Below are positions 1-8,460 of a stretch of DNA of 58,434 nt, one piece after another. Under the pieces are notes generated by a model, which ran no database searches, was not told where the DNA came from, and was given only the letters and a program-made list of their open reading frames with translations. This DNA comes from Phycisphaerae bacterium. GTDB taxonomy: Bacteria > Planctomycetota > Phycisphaerae > UBA1845 > JAFGLZ01. The translations under genes were made by a program, and so were the position numbers. Position 1 is the stretch's first letter. The number at the start of each line of letters is the position of its first letter. The DNA lies in contig JAFGLZ010000266.1 in assembly GCA_016927755.1 (NCBI GenBank), positions 1 to 58,434 of the forward strand, written 5' to 3'.

Positions 1-1
1 C

Positions 2-1294
2 ATGAGCGACAACGCGACCTTTCACAACAAGGCAATGGAGACCGCCTCGCCAGACGAACTCAGGAGCATCCAGGACCAGCGCCTCCGCGAGATCGTCAGG
101 CACGTCTACGACTCCAATCCCGCCCACCGCCAACGCTTCGACGCCGTCCACGCCAAACCCGAGGAGATCGAGGGCCTCGACGACCTCCGCACGCTGCCGC
201 TCATGGACAAGGAAGTCTTTCGCAAGGGCTATCCCCTCGTCCTGAGCTGCGTCGACAAGCGTCAGATCGTCGAGATGCACATGTCCTCCGGCTCGACCGG
301 AACCCCCGTCGTCATGCCCTACACCCAGGACGATCTCGACCAGTGGGCCGAGTGCATGGCCCGGTGCTACGTCATGGCCGGGGCCCGCGCGGGCGATCCC
401 GTCCAGATCACCCCTTCCTTCGGGCTCTTCAACGGCGGCTTCGGCATGTACCACGGCGCCCGCGCCGCGGGGCTCTTCGTCATCCCCACCGGCGCCGGCA
501 ACACCGCCCGACAGATCCGGCTCGCCAGGGATTTCGGAACGCGCGTCATCACCGGTGTCGTCAGCTACGGCGTCCGCATCATGGAGGTCCTCGGCGAGGA
601 TGGCGGACAGTTGCCCGACCTCGAGATCGGCATCTTCGGCGCCGAGGTCTTCTCCGAGCCCATGAAGAAGAAGATCGAGGCCGGGCTGGGCATCGAGGCC
701 TTCGACATCTACGGCATGACCGAGACCGGCGGCGTCGGCACGCTCGGAATGGACTGTCCCGCCCACGAAGGAATCCATGTCTGGGAGGACCACTACGTCA
801 TCGAGATCATCGACCCTGAGACCGATGCCCCCGTCGAGGAGGGCTGCCAAGGCGAGCTCGTCGTCACCTCGCTTACGCGCCAGGCCCTGCCCGTCATCCG
901 CTTCCGGACCGGCGACCTGACTCGAATCGTCTCGACCCAGCGCTGCGCCTGCGGGCGGACCCACGCCCGAATTGCCCCCATCACCGGACGCGGTGACGAC
1001 ATGCTCATCATCAAGGGAGTGAACTTCTTCCCCAAGCAGGTCGAGCAGGTCCTCATGCAGATCCCCGGCGTCGGCGCGAACTACCAGCTCATCATCGAGG
1101 ACGTCGACGGCGTCAAGGACCTACGCGTCAACGTCGAGGCCGAATCCAACGTAACCGGCTTCATGGTCGAGAAGGCCCTGAAAGAGGCCCTCGGCTTCAG
1201 CCCGAAAGGCGACGTCTTCCCCATCGGTGAGCTGCCCCGTCAGCCCGGCAAGGCCCAGCGCGTCTTCTACGAGAACAAGAACGGCCAGGCCTAG
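2..1294 (+). CDS. paaK: Phenylacetate-CoA ligase-type adenylate-forming enzyme
   Basis: This 430-residue protein has the length and motifs of the PaaK branch of the ANL superfamily, cytosolic enzymes that activate phenylacetate or related aryl or short acids to CoA thioesters through an acyl-AMP. The AMP-binding P-loop-like motif SSGSTGTPVVMP is near residues 97-108 and the YGMTETGG motif near 237-244. A C-terminal domain with GRGDDMLIIKGVNFFP (about residues 330-345) supplies the usual hinge and ends close to the family length. The first ATG is at base 2, so an upstream start cannot be excluded, but the N-terminus matches family length. The gene converges on dctM, and the two stop codons overlap. 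Substrate specificity cannot be read from sequence; phenylacetate is only the family default. Third codon positions are C-rich, as in the genes after 50 kb. Confidence 0.9.
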   Translation: MSDNATFHNKAMETASPDELRSIQDQRLREIVRHVYDSNPAHRQRFDAVHAKPEEIEGLDDLRTLPLMDKEVFRKGYPLVLSCVDKRQIVEMHMSSGSTGTPVVMPYTQDDLDQWAECMARCYVMAGARAGDPVQITPSFGLFNGGFGMYHGARAAGLFVIPTGAGNTARQIRLARDFGTRVITGVVSYGVRIMEVLGEDGGQLPDLEIGIFGAEVFSEPMKKKIEAGLGIEAFDIYGMTETGGVGTLGMDCPAHEGIHVWEDHYVIEIIDPETDAPVEEGCQGELVVTSLTRQALPVIRFRTGDLTRIVSTQRCACGRTHARIAPITGRGDDMLIIKGVNFFPKQVEQVLMQIPGVGANYQLIIEDVDGVKDLRVNVEAESNVTGFMVEKALKEALGFSPKGDVFPIGELPRQPGKAQRVFYENKNGQA

Positions 1295-2598
1295 GGCACC
1301 AAACCCGCCAGAATCGTTACCGTCCAGTAAGGAAACAGAATCACCAGCGCCACCGTCACCACGTAGGCCGGAATGTAGTACAGCGCTCCCTTGAAGACCT
1401 GCTCGATCCGAACGTCCTTGGCCATCCCCGCGATCACGTAGCAGCAGATCCCGATCGGCGGCGTGATCGCCCCCAGCGTGGTGACCAGGCAGATGACCTC
1501 GCCGAACCACACGGGGTCGTAGCCCATCTCCACCACCAGCGGGTAGAAGATCGGCAGCGAGATCAGCAGGAACGCCAGCGCGTCCATCAGGCATCCGCCG
1601 ATCACGTAGCACCCCAGCATCATCACCAGAATCGACCAGTGCGGCCAGTTCAACGTCCCGATCCAGTTCGCCACCTCGAACGGCAGCCGCGTGATCGTCA
1701 TGAATTTGCCGAAGACCGTCGCTCCCGCGACGATCATGAAGACCATGCAGGAGATCCGCAGCGTGTCCTTGACCGCCGAGACGAACCCCTTCCACGTCAG
1801 GCGTCGCCGAATCAGACAGATCGCCAGACCCAGAAAGCAGCTCGTCCCCGCCGCCTCCGTTGGAGTGGCCACCCCCGTGAAGAGCGCGTACATGATCACG
1901 ATGAACAGGACCGCGATGTCCAGCACCTTCGGCAGCGCCCGGAACTTCTCGCCCCACGTCGTCTTGGCCGCCTTGGGCCCCCAGTCGGGGTGACGGATGC
2001 AGATCCCCAGGACCGTCAGCGCGATCAGGCACGTCAGGATCGCGCTGGGGATCAGCGTTCCGAAGAAGAGCTTGCCGATCGACTGTCCCGTGTACAGCCC
2101 GTAGACGACCAGGACGATGCTCGGCGGGATCATCACCCCCAGCGTCGATCCCGCCGCCACCGCGCCTGTCCGCAGCACGGGGTGGTAGTTCAGCCGCTTC
2201 ATCGAAGGCAGCGCTACCGCGCTCATCGTCGCCGCCGTCGCCGTGTTCGACCCGCAGATCGCCGAGAATCCCGCCGAGGCGAACACCGTCGTGACCGCCA
2301 GCCCTCCGCGCCAGTGGCCCACCCATCGGTCCGTCGCGTGGTAGAGCTGGTCGCTGTAGCCCGCGTAGTAGATGAACTCCCCGACCAGGATGAACATCGG
2401 GATGACGGTCAGGCCGTACCGGCTGAAGATGTCCCAGAACTCCGTCCCGATGATGCCCAGGGCCGCTTGGAATGACGTGGCCCACGCCAGCCCGACGAAG
2501 CCCACCATCGCCATCACGAACGCCGCCGGTATCCGCGGCAGAAACAGGCCCAGAAGCATGACGACGATGCCGGTGATGCCGAGCGTGGCTCCTTCCAT
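1291..2598 (-). CDS. dctM: TRAP transporter large permease (DctM)
   Basis: About 435 residues, highly hydrophobic, with around a dozen predicted membrane segments typical of the DctM subunit that forms the Na+-driven channel of tripartite ATP-independent periplasmic transporters. The start chosen is ATG at 2598 (MEGATLGITGIV). The open frame extends upstream to 2760, but that part lies in the dctQ coding region and is not membrane-like. This start overlaps the dctQ stop in an ATGA arrangement, indicating translational coupling. Family-typical segments such as SAICGSNTATAATMSAVALP and MIPPSIVLVVYG are visible. It is the last gene of dctP-dctQ-dctM. The transported acid is unknown; family substrates include C4-dicarboxylates, other carboxylates and sialic acid. 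Confidence 0.95.
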   Translation of the reverse strand: MEGATLGITGIVVMLLGLFLPRIPAAFVMAMVGFVGLAWATSFQAALGIIGTEFWDIFSRYGLTVIPMFILVGEFIYYAGYSDQLYHATDRWVGHWRGGLAVTTVFASAGFSAICGSNTATAATMSAVALPSMKRLNYHPVLRTGAVAAGSTLGVMIPPSIVLVVYGLYTGQSIGKLFFGTLIPSAILTCLIALTVLGICIRHPDWGPKAAKTTWGEKFRALPKVLDIAVLFIVIMYALFTGVATPTEAAGTSCFLGLAICLIRRRLTWKGFVSAVKDTLRISCMVFMIVAGATVFGKFMTITRLPFEVANWIGTLNWPHWSILVMMLGCYVIGGCLMDALAFLLISLPIFYPLVVEMGYDPVWFGEVICLVTTLGAITPPIGICCYVIAGMAKDVRIEQVFKGALYYIPAYVVTVALVILFPYWTVTILAGLVP

Positions 2599-3089
2599 CA
2601 CGCCGACTCCCCACGCCCCGGCCGGATCGTTTTCAGAAGATCGACAAGGAGGGTCAGCGCCATCGCCCCGAAGCCCAGCGCCACGCAGAGCACGAACGGA
2701 TAGAACGCCAGCTTGAGTGTCTCGGACAGCTCCCCCGATCGTCGCAGGGTCATTGCCCAAAGCCAGAGCTGACGCGCCACGATCCCGAAGAAGGCAATCG
2801 TTGCGATGTACTTGGCCACGTCGATCACACGCTTGAGCCCCTCAGGGTACCGACGCGTGATGACGTCGACTTCGATGTGGTCCTTGCCTGCTTGCGTGTA
2901 ACCGAGCGCCAGCGCGATGACCGCCGCCCCCAGGAACCCCGCCAATTCGTAGATGCCAGGGATGGAAACCCCCGCCAGCCCGAAGAGTACGCTGGCCGCC
3001 GACAGGAGCATCAGCAGGAGAACCGCTACGCCGCCGAGAACGAAGAGCACGCCGTTGAGTCGTCTGCTAAACAGCTCGAGGTATCTCAT
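2598..3089 (-). CDS. dctQ: TRAP transporter small permease (DctQ)
   Basis: A 163-residue integral membrane protein with four predicted helices, matching the usual length of DctQ, the small membrane subunit that connects the periplasmic binding protein to the DctM channel. Hydrophobic stretches are at about residues 13-35, 45-62, 87-108 and 130-153. A conserved-looking loop contains AGKDHIEVDVITRRYP. It lies 6 bases after dctP and overlaps dctM by the ATGA junction at 2598, so the three genes form one transcription unit. DctQ proteins are poorly conserved in sequence, so the assignment rests on topology, size and position as much as on residues. Confidence 0.92.
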   Translation of the reverse strand: MRYLELFSRRLNGVLFVLGGVAVLLLMLLSAASVLFGLAGVSIPGIYELAGFLGAAVIALALGYTQAGKDHIEVDVITRRYPEGLKRVIDVAKYIATIAFFGIVARQLWLWAMTLRRSGELSETLKLAFYPFVLCVALGFGAMALTLLVDLLKTIRPGRGESA

Positions 3090-3095
3090 ACCCGT

Positions 3096-4136
3096 CTACT
3101 TGGGCTCCGCCTCGAACTTCTTCCTCATCGCCTGCACATCCTTGAGGATCTGCTCGCCCGGGAGCCCGGCGTCGGTGACCTTCTTGACGTAGGCGTCGAC
3201 CATCGGTTTGAGAAGCTCGGGGATCCTTGCCTGATCCTCCTTGGGCAGCTCGAAGACTTGATGCTTGTACTTCTCCTTCGCCCAAGTGAGCGCCTCTTGG
3301 ACGTGGTCGTCGACGTAGGTGCCCGTCCACAGCGCCTGCTCCCGCCGGAGGTCGTCGATCACCTTCTTGACGTCCTCGGGAAGGGCATTCCACTTGGCCT
3401 GGTTCATCACCACCCCGAACGTCACGACGTAAAGGTCCGCTCGCGTTGCGTACGGGCAGTAGGCCGCGAAGTTGAAATCCTTGAGGATCTCCATCGACGA
3501 CACCATGCCCTTGACGCGACCCTTCTGAATCGCCTCCGGCGTCTCCGACTGAGGCATCGCCACGGGTTCCCCGCCTAGCTTCTTGATTACCTCCGCCCCG
3601 GTCCCCGAGCAGCGAAGCTTCATCCCAGCAAGGTCCTTCAGCGACTTGACGGGGCTGCTCGTCATGAAGTTCGAGGGCGGGCACGTGAACAGCGTGATGA
3701 TCTTGACCTTCTCGAACTCCTTCGGTTTGTACTTCATGACCAGCTCGTACAGCGTCAGCGACGCCGCCTTGGCGCTCGTAAACCCCAGCGGCAGGTCCAC
3801 CGCCTCGCTGACCGGAAACCGTCCCGGCTGGTAGCTCATCGCAAAGCAGCCGATGTCGGCCGTCCCCGCGATCACGCCGTCGAACGTGTTCTTCGCGCCG
3901 AGCAGCGTTCCGCCCGGGAACGTCTCCACCTTGACCTTTCCCTGCGTCCGCTTCTCGACTTCCGCCTTCCAGTGCTCCATCTGCACGCACGGGAACGTCG
4001 ACGCCGGCGGGAAGTTTGAATAGCGTAGCGTGATGGCACCGGCCGCCTTCCCGGCAGGGGCCTCCTGCTTCGAGCACCCGGCCGCCATCGCCCCGACCAC
4101 CGCGAGACCGACGCCAAGAATCGCTGTTTGTCGCAT
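3096..4136 (-). CDS. dctP: TRAP transporter substrate-binding lipoprotein (DctP)
   Basis: A 346-residue periplasmic solute receptor of the DctP family. Residues 1-21 form a lipoprotein-type signal peptide (hydrophobic core followed by AAGC, Cys21), so the mature receptor is probably membrane-tethered. The body shows family features such as HWKAEVEKRTQGKVKVETFPGG near the N-terminus and KSLKDLAGMKLRCSG in the middle. In the family the Arg of the latter segment salt-bridges the substrate carboxylate. It is the first gene of the dctPQM operon and has a good ribosome site (GAAGAGGG) 7-8 bases before ATG. A promoter is recognisable upstream. Ligand specificity is not predictable here. Confidence 0.95.
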   Translation of the reverse strand: MRQTAILGVGLAVVGAMAAGCSKQEAPAGKAAGAITLRYSNFPPASTFPCVQMEHWKAEVEKRTQGKVKVETFPGGTLLGAKNTFDGVIAGTADIGCFAMSYQPGRFPVSEAVDLPLGFTSAKAASLTLYELVMKYKPKEFEKVKIITLFTCPPSNFMTSSPVKSLKDLAGMKLRCSGTGAEVIKKLGGEPVAMPQSETPEAIQKGRVKGMVSSMEILKDFNFAAYCPYATRADLYVVTFGVVMNQAKWNALPEDVKKVIDDLRREQALWTGTYVDDHVQEALTWAKEKYKHQVFELPKEDQARIPELLKPMVDAYVKKVTDAGLPGEQILKDVQAMRKKFEAEPK

Positions 4137-4172
4137 ATTTCTACCCTCTTCTTCCTGATGTAATCCGCTCGA

Positions 4173-4202
4173 ACCCTACCGGTTGGCCCCAACGACTGTC
4201 AA
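4173..4202 (-). promoter_or_regulatory. Candidate sigma-70 promoter of dctPQM
   Basis: Reading the minus strand, a perfect -35 box TTGACA (4202-4197) is followed after 18 bases by TAGGGT (4178-4173), which keeps the three most conserved -10 positions (T1, A2, T6). The predicted start site is near 4166, giving a leader of about 30 bases before the dctP ATG at 4136. The location and the exact -35 make this a credible promoter. Confidence 0.55.
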
Positions 4203-4305
4203 GCCGAAAACGCGCCCCCAGCGCGTCATGCAGTGCGGCGGCTTGATACCGCATTCGCCTTTCCCCCGACTCGCTGCCGCGCGCGACCATCGCGGCGCTG
4301 TGTCC

Positions 4306-5451
4306 CTAGACGTAGTTGACCACGACGAGCTTACCTTGCTCGCGAAGCTTGTCGACGATGTGCGGAATGACCTTGGCGCGGGTCAGGATCCCTTGCTGCT
4401 GGAATGTGATGTGCGTGCTGGCCGGGTTCGCCGCCACCCCGACGGTGAAGTTGACGCGATCGGCCGTCTGGAGCAGCTCACAAAGCTCCGTCACGACGTT
4501 CGCATCCTCGAACCGCTTCGGGTCCTCACCCAGAAGGTTAACCACCTGGTTGAGCGTCACCGCGCCCTCGGTGACCAGATCAATCCCGGGAAGCAGGTAG
4601 CGCGGCGGCGCGAGCATGCTCTCGGCGTTCTGCTCCACGGCCAGCTCGCAGTGCGTGTGCTTGGCCACGATCTTCGCCGTGGATGCCCCGCACACCACCT
4701 TCCAGCCCTCTGCCCGCATGAACTCCTCGACCACGGCGCCGTCTCGCGCCGGAGAGCTGGGCGGGCCGGTCAGCACGTTGAGCGTTACCCCCGGCCTGCA
4801 GGCGGCCAGCACGGCCGTGCAGTCGTCGCCGCCCGTCTTCCACAGTTGGCGCGCCTGATCGTGGACGAACCGCGGGATCCGCTTGAGCTCCACACCGTCG
4901 GCAAGGCAGTCGTCGACGTAGCGACGCACCCCTTCGATCGTCCAACCCTCGCTGAGGCCGGCCCCCAACCCCGCCTGCGTGATCCCGTCGCTGACCAGCA
5001 GAATCCCCTCGCCAGGCTCGATGTGGCAGTTCGACTCCGCCACCAGAGCCGTTGCCAGCGTCTCGGTTCGATGAGGGAGAAGCGTGGCGTGCCGACGCCC
5101 GACGAGCAACGGCGGCGGGATGTCGTACGACAGGATCGTCGCCTCGCCGTCGTTACGGATCCGCGCCACCGAGAGCACGGCATACGGCATCTCGGGCGAT
5201 CGCCACTTCCGCATCGTCCTGACGACCTTGTTGAACGCCTGCCGAAGCGAGAAGCCCCCCCGAAGCAGTTCCATCAGACGCGAAACGCACATCGTCGCCG
5301 CGATGTTCGCCTTGATCCCCGAGCCGATGCCGTCGCAGCAAACCACCGTCGTTGCGAACGCCGTCCGCTCGTGCGCCAACACGTCCCCGCATGGGGCGCC
5401 GCTCTTCTTGGGGCTCTGGCTGCGAGCTATCTCGACGTGGGTGTATCCCAT
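4306..5451 (-). CDS. SpoIIE-type PP2C phosphatase next to sensory hydrogenase
   Basis: About 381 residues. Residues 1-205 are a SpoIIE/PP2C-type serine/threonine phosphatase domain. The metal-binding Asp motifs are all present: CCDGIGSG near residues 37-44, LLVSDGITQAG in the middle, and GGDDCTAVLAA near 190-200. The remaining 170 or so residues (from VTLNVLTGPP on) form a second domain I do not recognise; it contains many charged residues and no membrane segment. The start is ATG at 5451 (MGYTHVEIARS); the open frame extends upstream, but only as a shadow of the preceding gene. It overlaps the sensory hydrogenase gene by 25 bases and is the last gene of the hydrogenase operon. Phosphatases are known neighbours of PAS-type (group C) [FeFe] hydrogenases and are thought to relay their signal; the target here is unknown. 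Confidence 0.85.
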   Translation of the reverse strand: MGYTHVEIARSQSPKKSGAPCGDVLAHERTAFATTVVCCDGIGSGIKANIAATMCVSRLMELLRGGFSLRQAFNKVVRTMRKWRSPEMPYAVLSVARIRNDGEATILSYDIPPPLLVGRRHATLLPHRTETLATALVAESNCHIEPGEGILLVSDGITQAGLGAGLSEGWTIEGVRRYVDDCLADGVELKRIPRFVHDQARQLWKTGGDDCTAVLAACRPGVTLNVLTGPPSSPARDGAVVEEFMRAEGWKVVCGASTAKIVAKHTHCELAVEQNAESMLAPPRYLLPGIDLVTEGAVTLNQVVNLLGEDPKRFEDANVVTELCELLQTADRVNFTVGVAANPASTHITFQQQGILTRAKVIPHIVDKLREQGKLVVVNYV

Positions 5452-7199
5452 GGCCAACGCGGTCCCTTGCCTTCGGGCTTCTTCTCGCTGTCTCCAGCCA
5501 GGCGCATCAGGTTCTCCGCCAGTTTCTCCCCCTGCGCCGTGTATTCGCCCAGGAACGTCGCGATCTTCTGCGCCATGCTGATCTGATGCTCGTTCAGTTC
5601 CTGCGCCTGCATGATCGTCTCGGCGCGAAGCTGCTCCAGTTCCTGCTGGCTGGCCTGGCTCTTCGTGATGTTCACGAAGATGCCGACGTACTGATGCTCC
5701 TCCCGCAATGCGTAGAGGATCTCGTGACAGATCAGAGCGTACTTCTCGTGACGCGCCACGATCTCGACCAGGTCCTTCCCCCCAGACGCCAATTGCTCGA
5801 ACGGTTCCGGGTCCATCAAATACGAGACCTTCTGTCCGCAGACGGCTTCGGTGCACTGGAAGAAACGCTTGAACGTCGGGTTCATGCTCAGGATATCGAG
5901 CCGTTCGTCCAGGATAACGATGCCGTTCGGGCTCGTCTCGATGATGCGATCCGTGCGCTGTTCGGCCAGCCGGCGCATGTAGGGAATGCACATCTCCGGC
6001 TCCGCCAGTCCCTTGATCACGGCGATGGCCTTGTCCCGGCACGAGCCATACCCGCAGGCGCCGCAGTTGAGTTCGTCCTCCGCCTTGACCTTCCCCGTCG
6101 TCCGCAGCGCCGCCCGGATCCGCTCCTCCGTGACGCCCGTCTCGTCGTCAACCGGATTCGAGCGGAATTGCGTCGCGAGCCGCGGGACCTCATCCCCCGT
6201 ATCATCCGCCCCGACTTCCTCCGTTGCATAGGCCAGGACGTCCGTTCGACGGCTGAACACGTTCCGTTCTCCCGGGACCGCCGGGCCGTTGATGCACCCG
6301 GCCCGGCAGAAGAGTGGTTCGATGACGGTCGGACGATCGTCGTGGCCGATGATGCCGAGGGCTTCCCGAACCTCCTCGGGGCCGCTGACGCACATGATCT
6401 CCGTCGCGAGCAGATCGGTCGTCATGCTCGCCGTCCTGAGCGTGCCTCCCTCCACGGGGAAGAATCGGGCATGCCCCTTGGGCTCCTCGTCAAAGCGGCT
6501 CTCTTCACACGCGGCCAGATCGATGCGCTCGCGTTCGAGCCACTCGGCAAGCTCCTCGAACGTCAGGACGCAACTCACGAGCCCCTTGTGTTCGGGCCGC
6601 TGGGCCTCCGACTTCTTCGCCACGCACGGGCCGATGAAGATGACCTCCGTCTCCGCCCCGAGGCGATCCTTGATGTGCCGCGCGTGGGCCAGCATCGGCG
6701 AAACGACCGGCACCAGCGCGTCCAGCTTGTCCCTCTGATAGCGCTCGATGTAGTTGACCACCGCCGGACACGCCGAGCAGATGTGCGATCGCCCCGGCTG
6801 AGCCGCCACCACCTCCGCCGTGCGTTTGGCCACGTAGTAGGCGCCCACCGCCGTCTCCGCCACGTGCGAGAAGCCCAGCTTCCGCAACGCCGACGGCAAC
6901 GCCTTCCGCTCCCAGTCCGAGTAGATGCTCGCAAACGACGGCGCTACGCTCGCGGCCACGCGACCGCCCCCGCGGATCAGCCGAATGGCGTGTTCCACGT
7001 CGTTGCGGTAGCTCTTGGCGTGTTGGGGACATTCCCGGATGCACGTCCCGCACGCGATGCATCGGTCCTCGTTGACGTAGGCCTGACCGTCCCGCATGCA
7101 GATTGCCTTGACCGGGCAGACCCGAACGCATCGGTAGCAGTCACGACAACGGGCCTTGTTGGTGAAGACGATCTGTCCGGGTTTCTGAACGGAATCCAT
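5427..7199 (-). CDS. hydS: Sensory [FeFe] hydrogenase with PAS domain (group C, HydS-type)
   Basis: 590 residues. Two N-terminal [4Fe-4S] ferredoxin motifs use Cys18/21/24/28 and Cys47/50/53/57. The H-cluster domain follows, with ligands at Cys144 (motif CSACPAVVNYIE), Cys192 (IGPCVAKKSE) and Cys298/Cys302 (FCRAGCINGP). Residue 143 is Ala where catalytic enzymes have the proton-transfer Cys, a hallmark of sensory hydrogenases. A further Fe-S domain (NCGACGYGSC, Cys379/382/387/404) and a PAS domain (about 418-520, TSPNGIVILDERLDILSMN) complete it; the tail is coiled-coil-like and Gln/Glu-rich. This architecture matches group C (HydS), regarded as H2 or redox sensors rather than bulk catalysts. 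It begins 7 bases after hydF and overlaps the phosphatase gene. The symbol is used by analogy. Confidence 0.9.
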   Translation of the reverse strand: MDSVQKPGQIVFTNKARCRDCYRCVRVCPVKAICMRDGQAYVNEDRCIACGTCIRECPQHAKSYRNDVEHAIRLIRGGGRVAASVAPSFASIYSDWERKALPSALRKLGFSHVAETAVGAYYVAKRTAEVVAAQPGRSHICSACPAVVNYIERYQRDKLDALVPVVSPMLAHARHIKDRLGAETEVIFIGPCVAKKSEAQRPEHKGLVSCVLTFEELAEWLERERIDLAACEESRFDEEPKGHARFFPVEGGTLRTASMTTDLLATEIMCVSGPEEVREALGIIGHDDRPTVIEPLFCRAGCINGPAVPGERNVFSRRTDVLAYATEEVGADDTGDEVPRLATQFRSNPVDDETGVTEERIRAALRTTGKVKAEDELNCGACGYGSCRDKAIAVIKGLAEPEMCIPYMRRLAEQRTDRIIETSPNGIVILDERLDILSMNPTFKRFFQCTEAVCGQKVSYLMDPEPFEQLASGGKDLVEIVARHEKYALICHEILYALREEHQYVGIFVNITKSQASQQELEQLRAETIMQAQELNEHQISMAQKIATFLGEYTAQGEKLAENLMRLAGDSEKKPEGKGPRWPWDTPTSR

Positions 7200-7206
7200 C
7201 TTCCTG

Positions 7207-8460
7207 TCACTCTCTTGTGGTTCGTTCGCTTGCCGCCTTCAGCCGGTGATGCGTATCGAGGGCGGCGGGGAAGGGCCCCAGCGCCCGCTCGAAGATCCCC
7301 AGCGTGTAGGCGATCGTCACGCCGTAGTTGGTGATCGCCACGCCCTGTTGGCGACACCGCAGGATCCGCGTCAGCATCTCCCGACGGTTCCACATGCACG
7401 CCGCGCAGTGAATGACGAGCTTGTAGCCCGACACGTCTTCCGGGAAGTCGTGTCCTTGCACGTGAGTGAACTCGAGCTGGCCGCCCACGTACTGCCGCAG
7501 CCATCGCGGGATCTTGACCCGACCGATGTCGTCGCCGATCGGGTGGTGCGTGCAGGCCTCGGCCACGAGAATCCGATCTCCCGACCGCAAAGCCTCGATC
7601 GCCATCGCGCCCCGTACGAACTCGCATAGATCGCCCTTGAACCGAGCGAACAGGATACTGAACGAGGTCATGGGAATACCGTCCGGCGTGTCCCCCGCCA
7701 CCTTCAGAAAGCACTGCGAGTCCGTCACGACGAGCGCCGGCGGCCGGTTCAGCCGGTCCAGGGCGTCGCGGAGCTCGCGCTCCTTCACGACCATGCAGTA
7801 GGCGTCGATGTCGAGGAGATCGCGGATTGCCAGCACCTGCGGCTGGATCAGGCGCCCCTTGGGGGCCTCGAGGTCGATCGGCACGACGAGGACGGCCATC
7901 TCTCCGGCCGGAACCAGGTCGCCGATCACGTGCGGCGTGTTGATGAACTCCTCCGGAGCGGTTCGGATCAGCGCCTCACGGAGATCGAGGATGCCTTCGC
8001 CGCGGGTGGCCACCGTATGGACCACGACCAGTTTCTCGTTCTCGAGGCGATGCACGAGTGATGCGGCGGGTCGAGCCAGGTCGGACTTGTTGAAGAGGAC
8101 GATGACGGGGACTTCCCGCGTCCGCAGTTCGGTGAGGATGCCCTCCTCGAACTCGGCCCACTCACCGGCCGGGGCCACGATGACGCCGATATCGGTACGG
8201 TCGAAGACTTGCCGCGTTCGTTGGACGCGCATCTCGCCGAGGGCCCCGACGTCGTCGATACCCGCCGTGTCGATAAAGAGCACCGGACCGATGGGCAGTA
8301 GTTCCATCGGCTTCTCGACGGGGTCGGTCGTCGTCCCGGCCACGTCCGAGACGATCGAGACCGTCTGGCGCGTCATCGCGTTCAGGAGGCAGCTCTTGCC
8401 GGCGTTGCGCCGTCCGAACAGGCCGATGTGTAGACGGAAGCCCTTGGGCGCTCCTCTCAA
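7207..8460 (-). CDS. hydF: [FeFe] hydrogenase H-cluster maturation GTPase HydF
   Basis: 417 residues when started at TTG 8460, which overlaps the aspA-like stop codon as TTGA and has a purine-rich site (GGGGGAAG) just upstream. The longer frame to 9222 only shadows the lyase gene. HydF is the scaffold that carries the [2Fe] precursor and inserts it into HydA. The GTPase P-loop GRRNAGKS is at residues 16-23, with the DTAG-like DTAGIDDVG after it. The C-terminal cluster-binding motif is CxH (Cys303, His305) plus HCAAC (His351, Cys352, Cys355). Length and motifs are those of an intact HydF. It is co-operonic with hydE and hydG, so all three dedicated maturases are present. Confidence 0.93.
   Translation of the reverse strand: MRGAPKGFRLHIGLFGRRNAGKSCLLNAMTRQTVSIVSDVAGTTTDPVEKPMELLPIGPVLFIDTAGIDDVGALGEMRVQRTRQVFDRTDIGVIVAPAGEWAEFEEGILTELRTREVPVIVLFNKSDLARPAASLVHRLENEKLVVVHTVATRGEGILDLREALIRTAPEEFINTPHVIGDLVPAGEMAVLVVPIDLEAPKGRLIQPQVLAIRDLLDIDAYCMVVKERELRDALDRLNRPPALVVTDSQCFLKVAGDTPDGIPMTSFSILFARFKGDLCEFVRGAMAIEALRSGDRILVAEACTHHPIGDDIGRVKIPRWLRQYVGGQLEFTHVQGHDFPEDVSGYKLVIHCAACMWNRREMLTRILRCRQQGVAITNYGVTIAYTLGIFERALGPFPAALDTHHRLKAASERTTRE

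Noticed and set aside
1121..2614. Second minus-strand frame overlapping paaK and dctM
   Set aside because: Gly/Arg/Asp-rich translation in the wrong frame of the DctM permease, which has clear membrane segments.
5452..6042. Upstream in-frame extension of the phosphatase gene
   Set aside because: It lies wholly in the sensory hydrogenase coding region in another frame; the ATG at 5451 gives a normal SpoIIE-type N-terminus.
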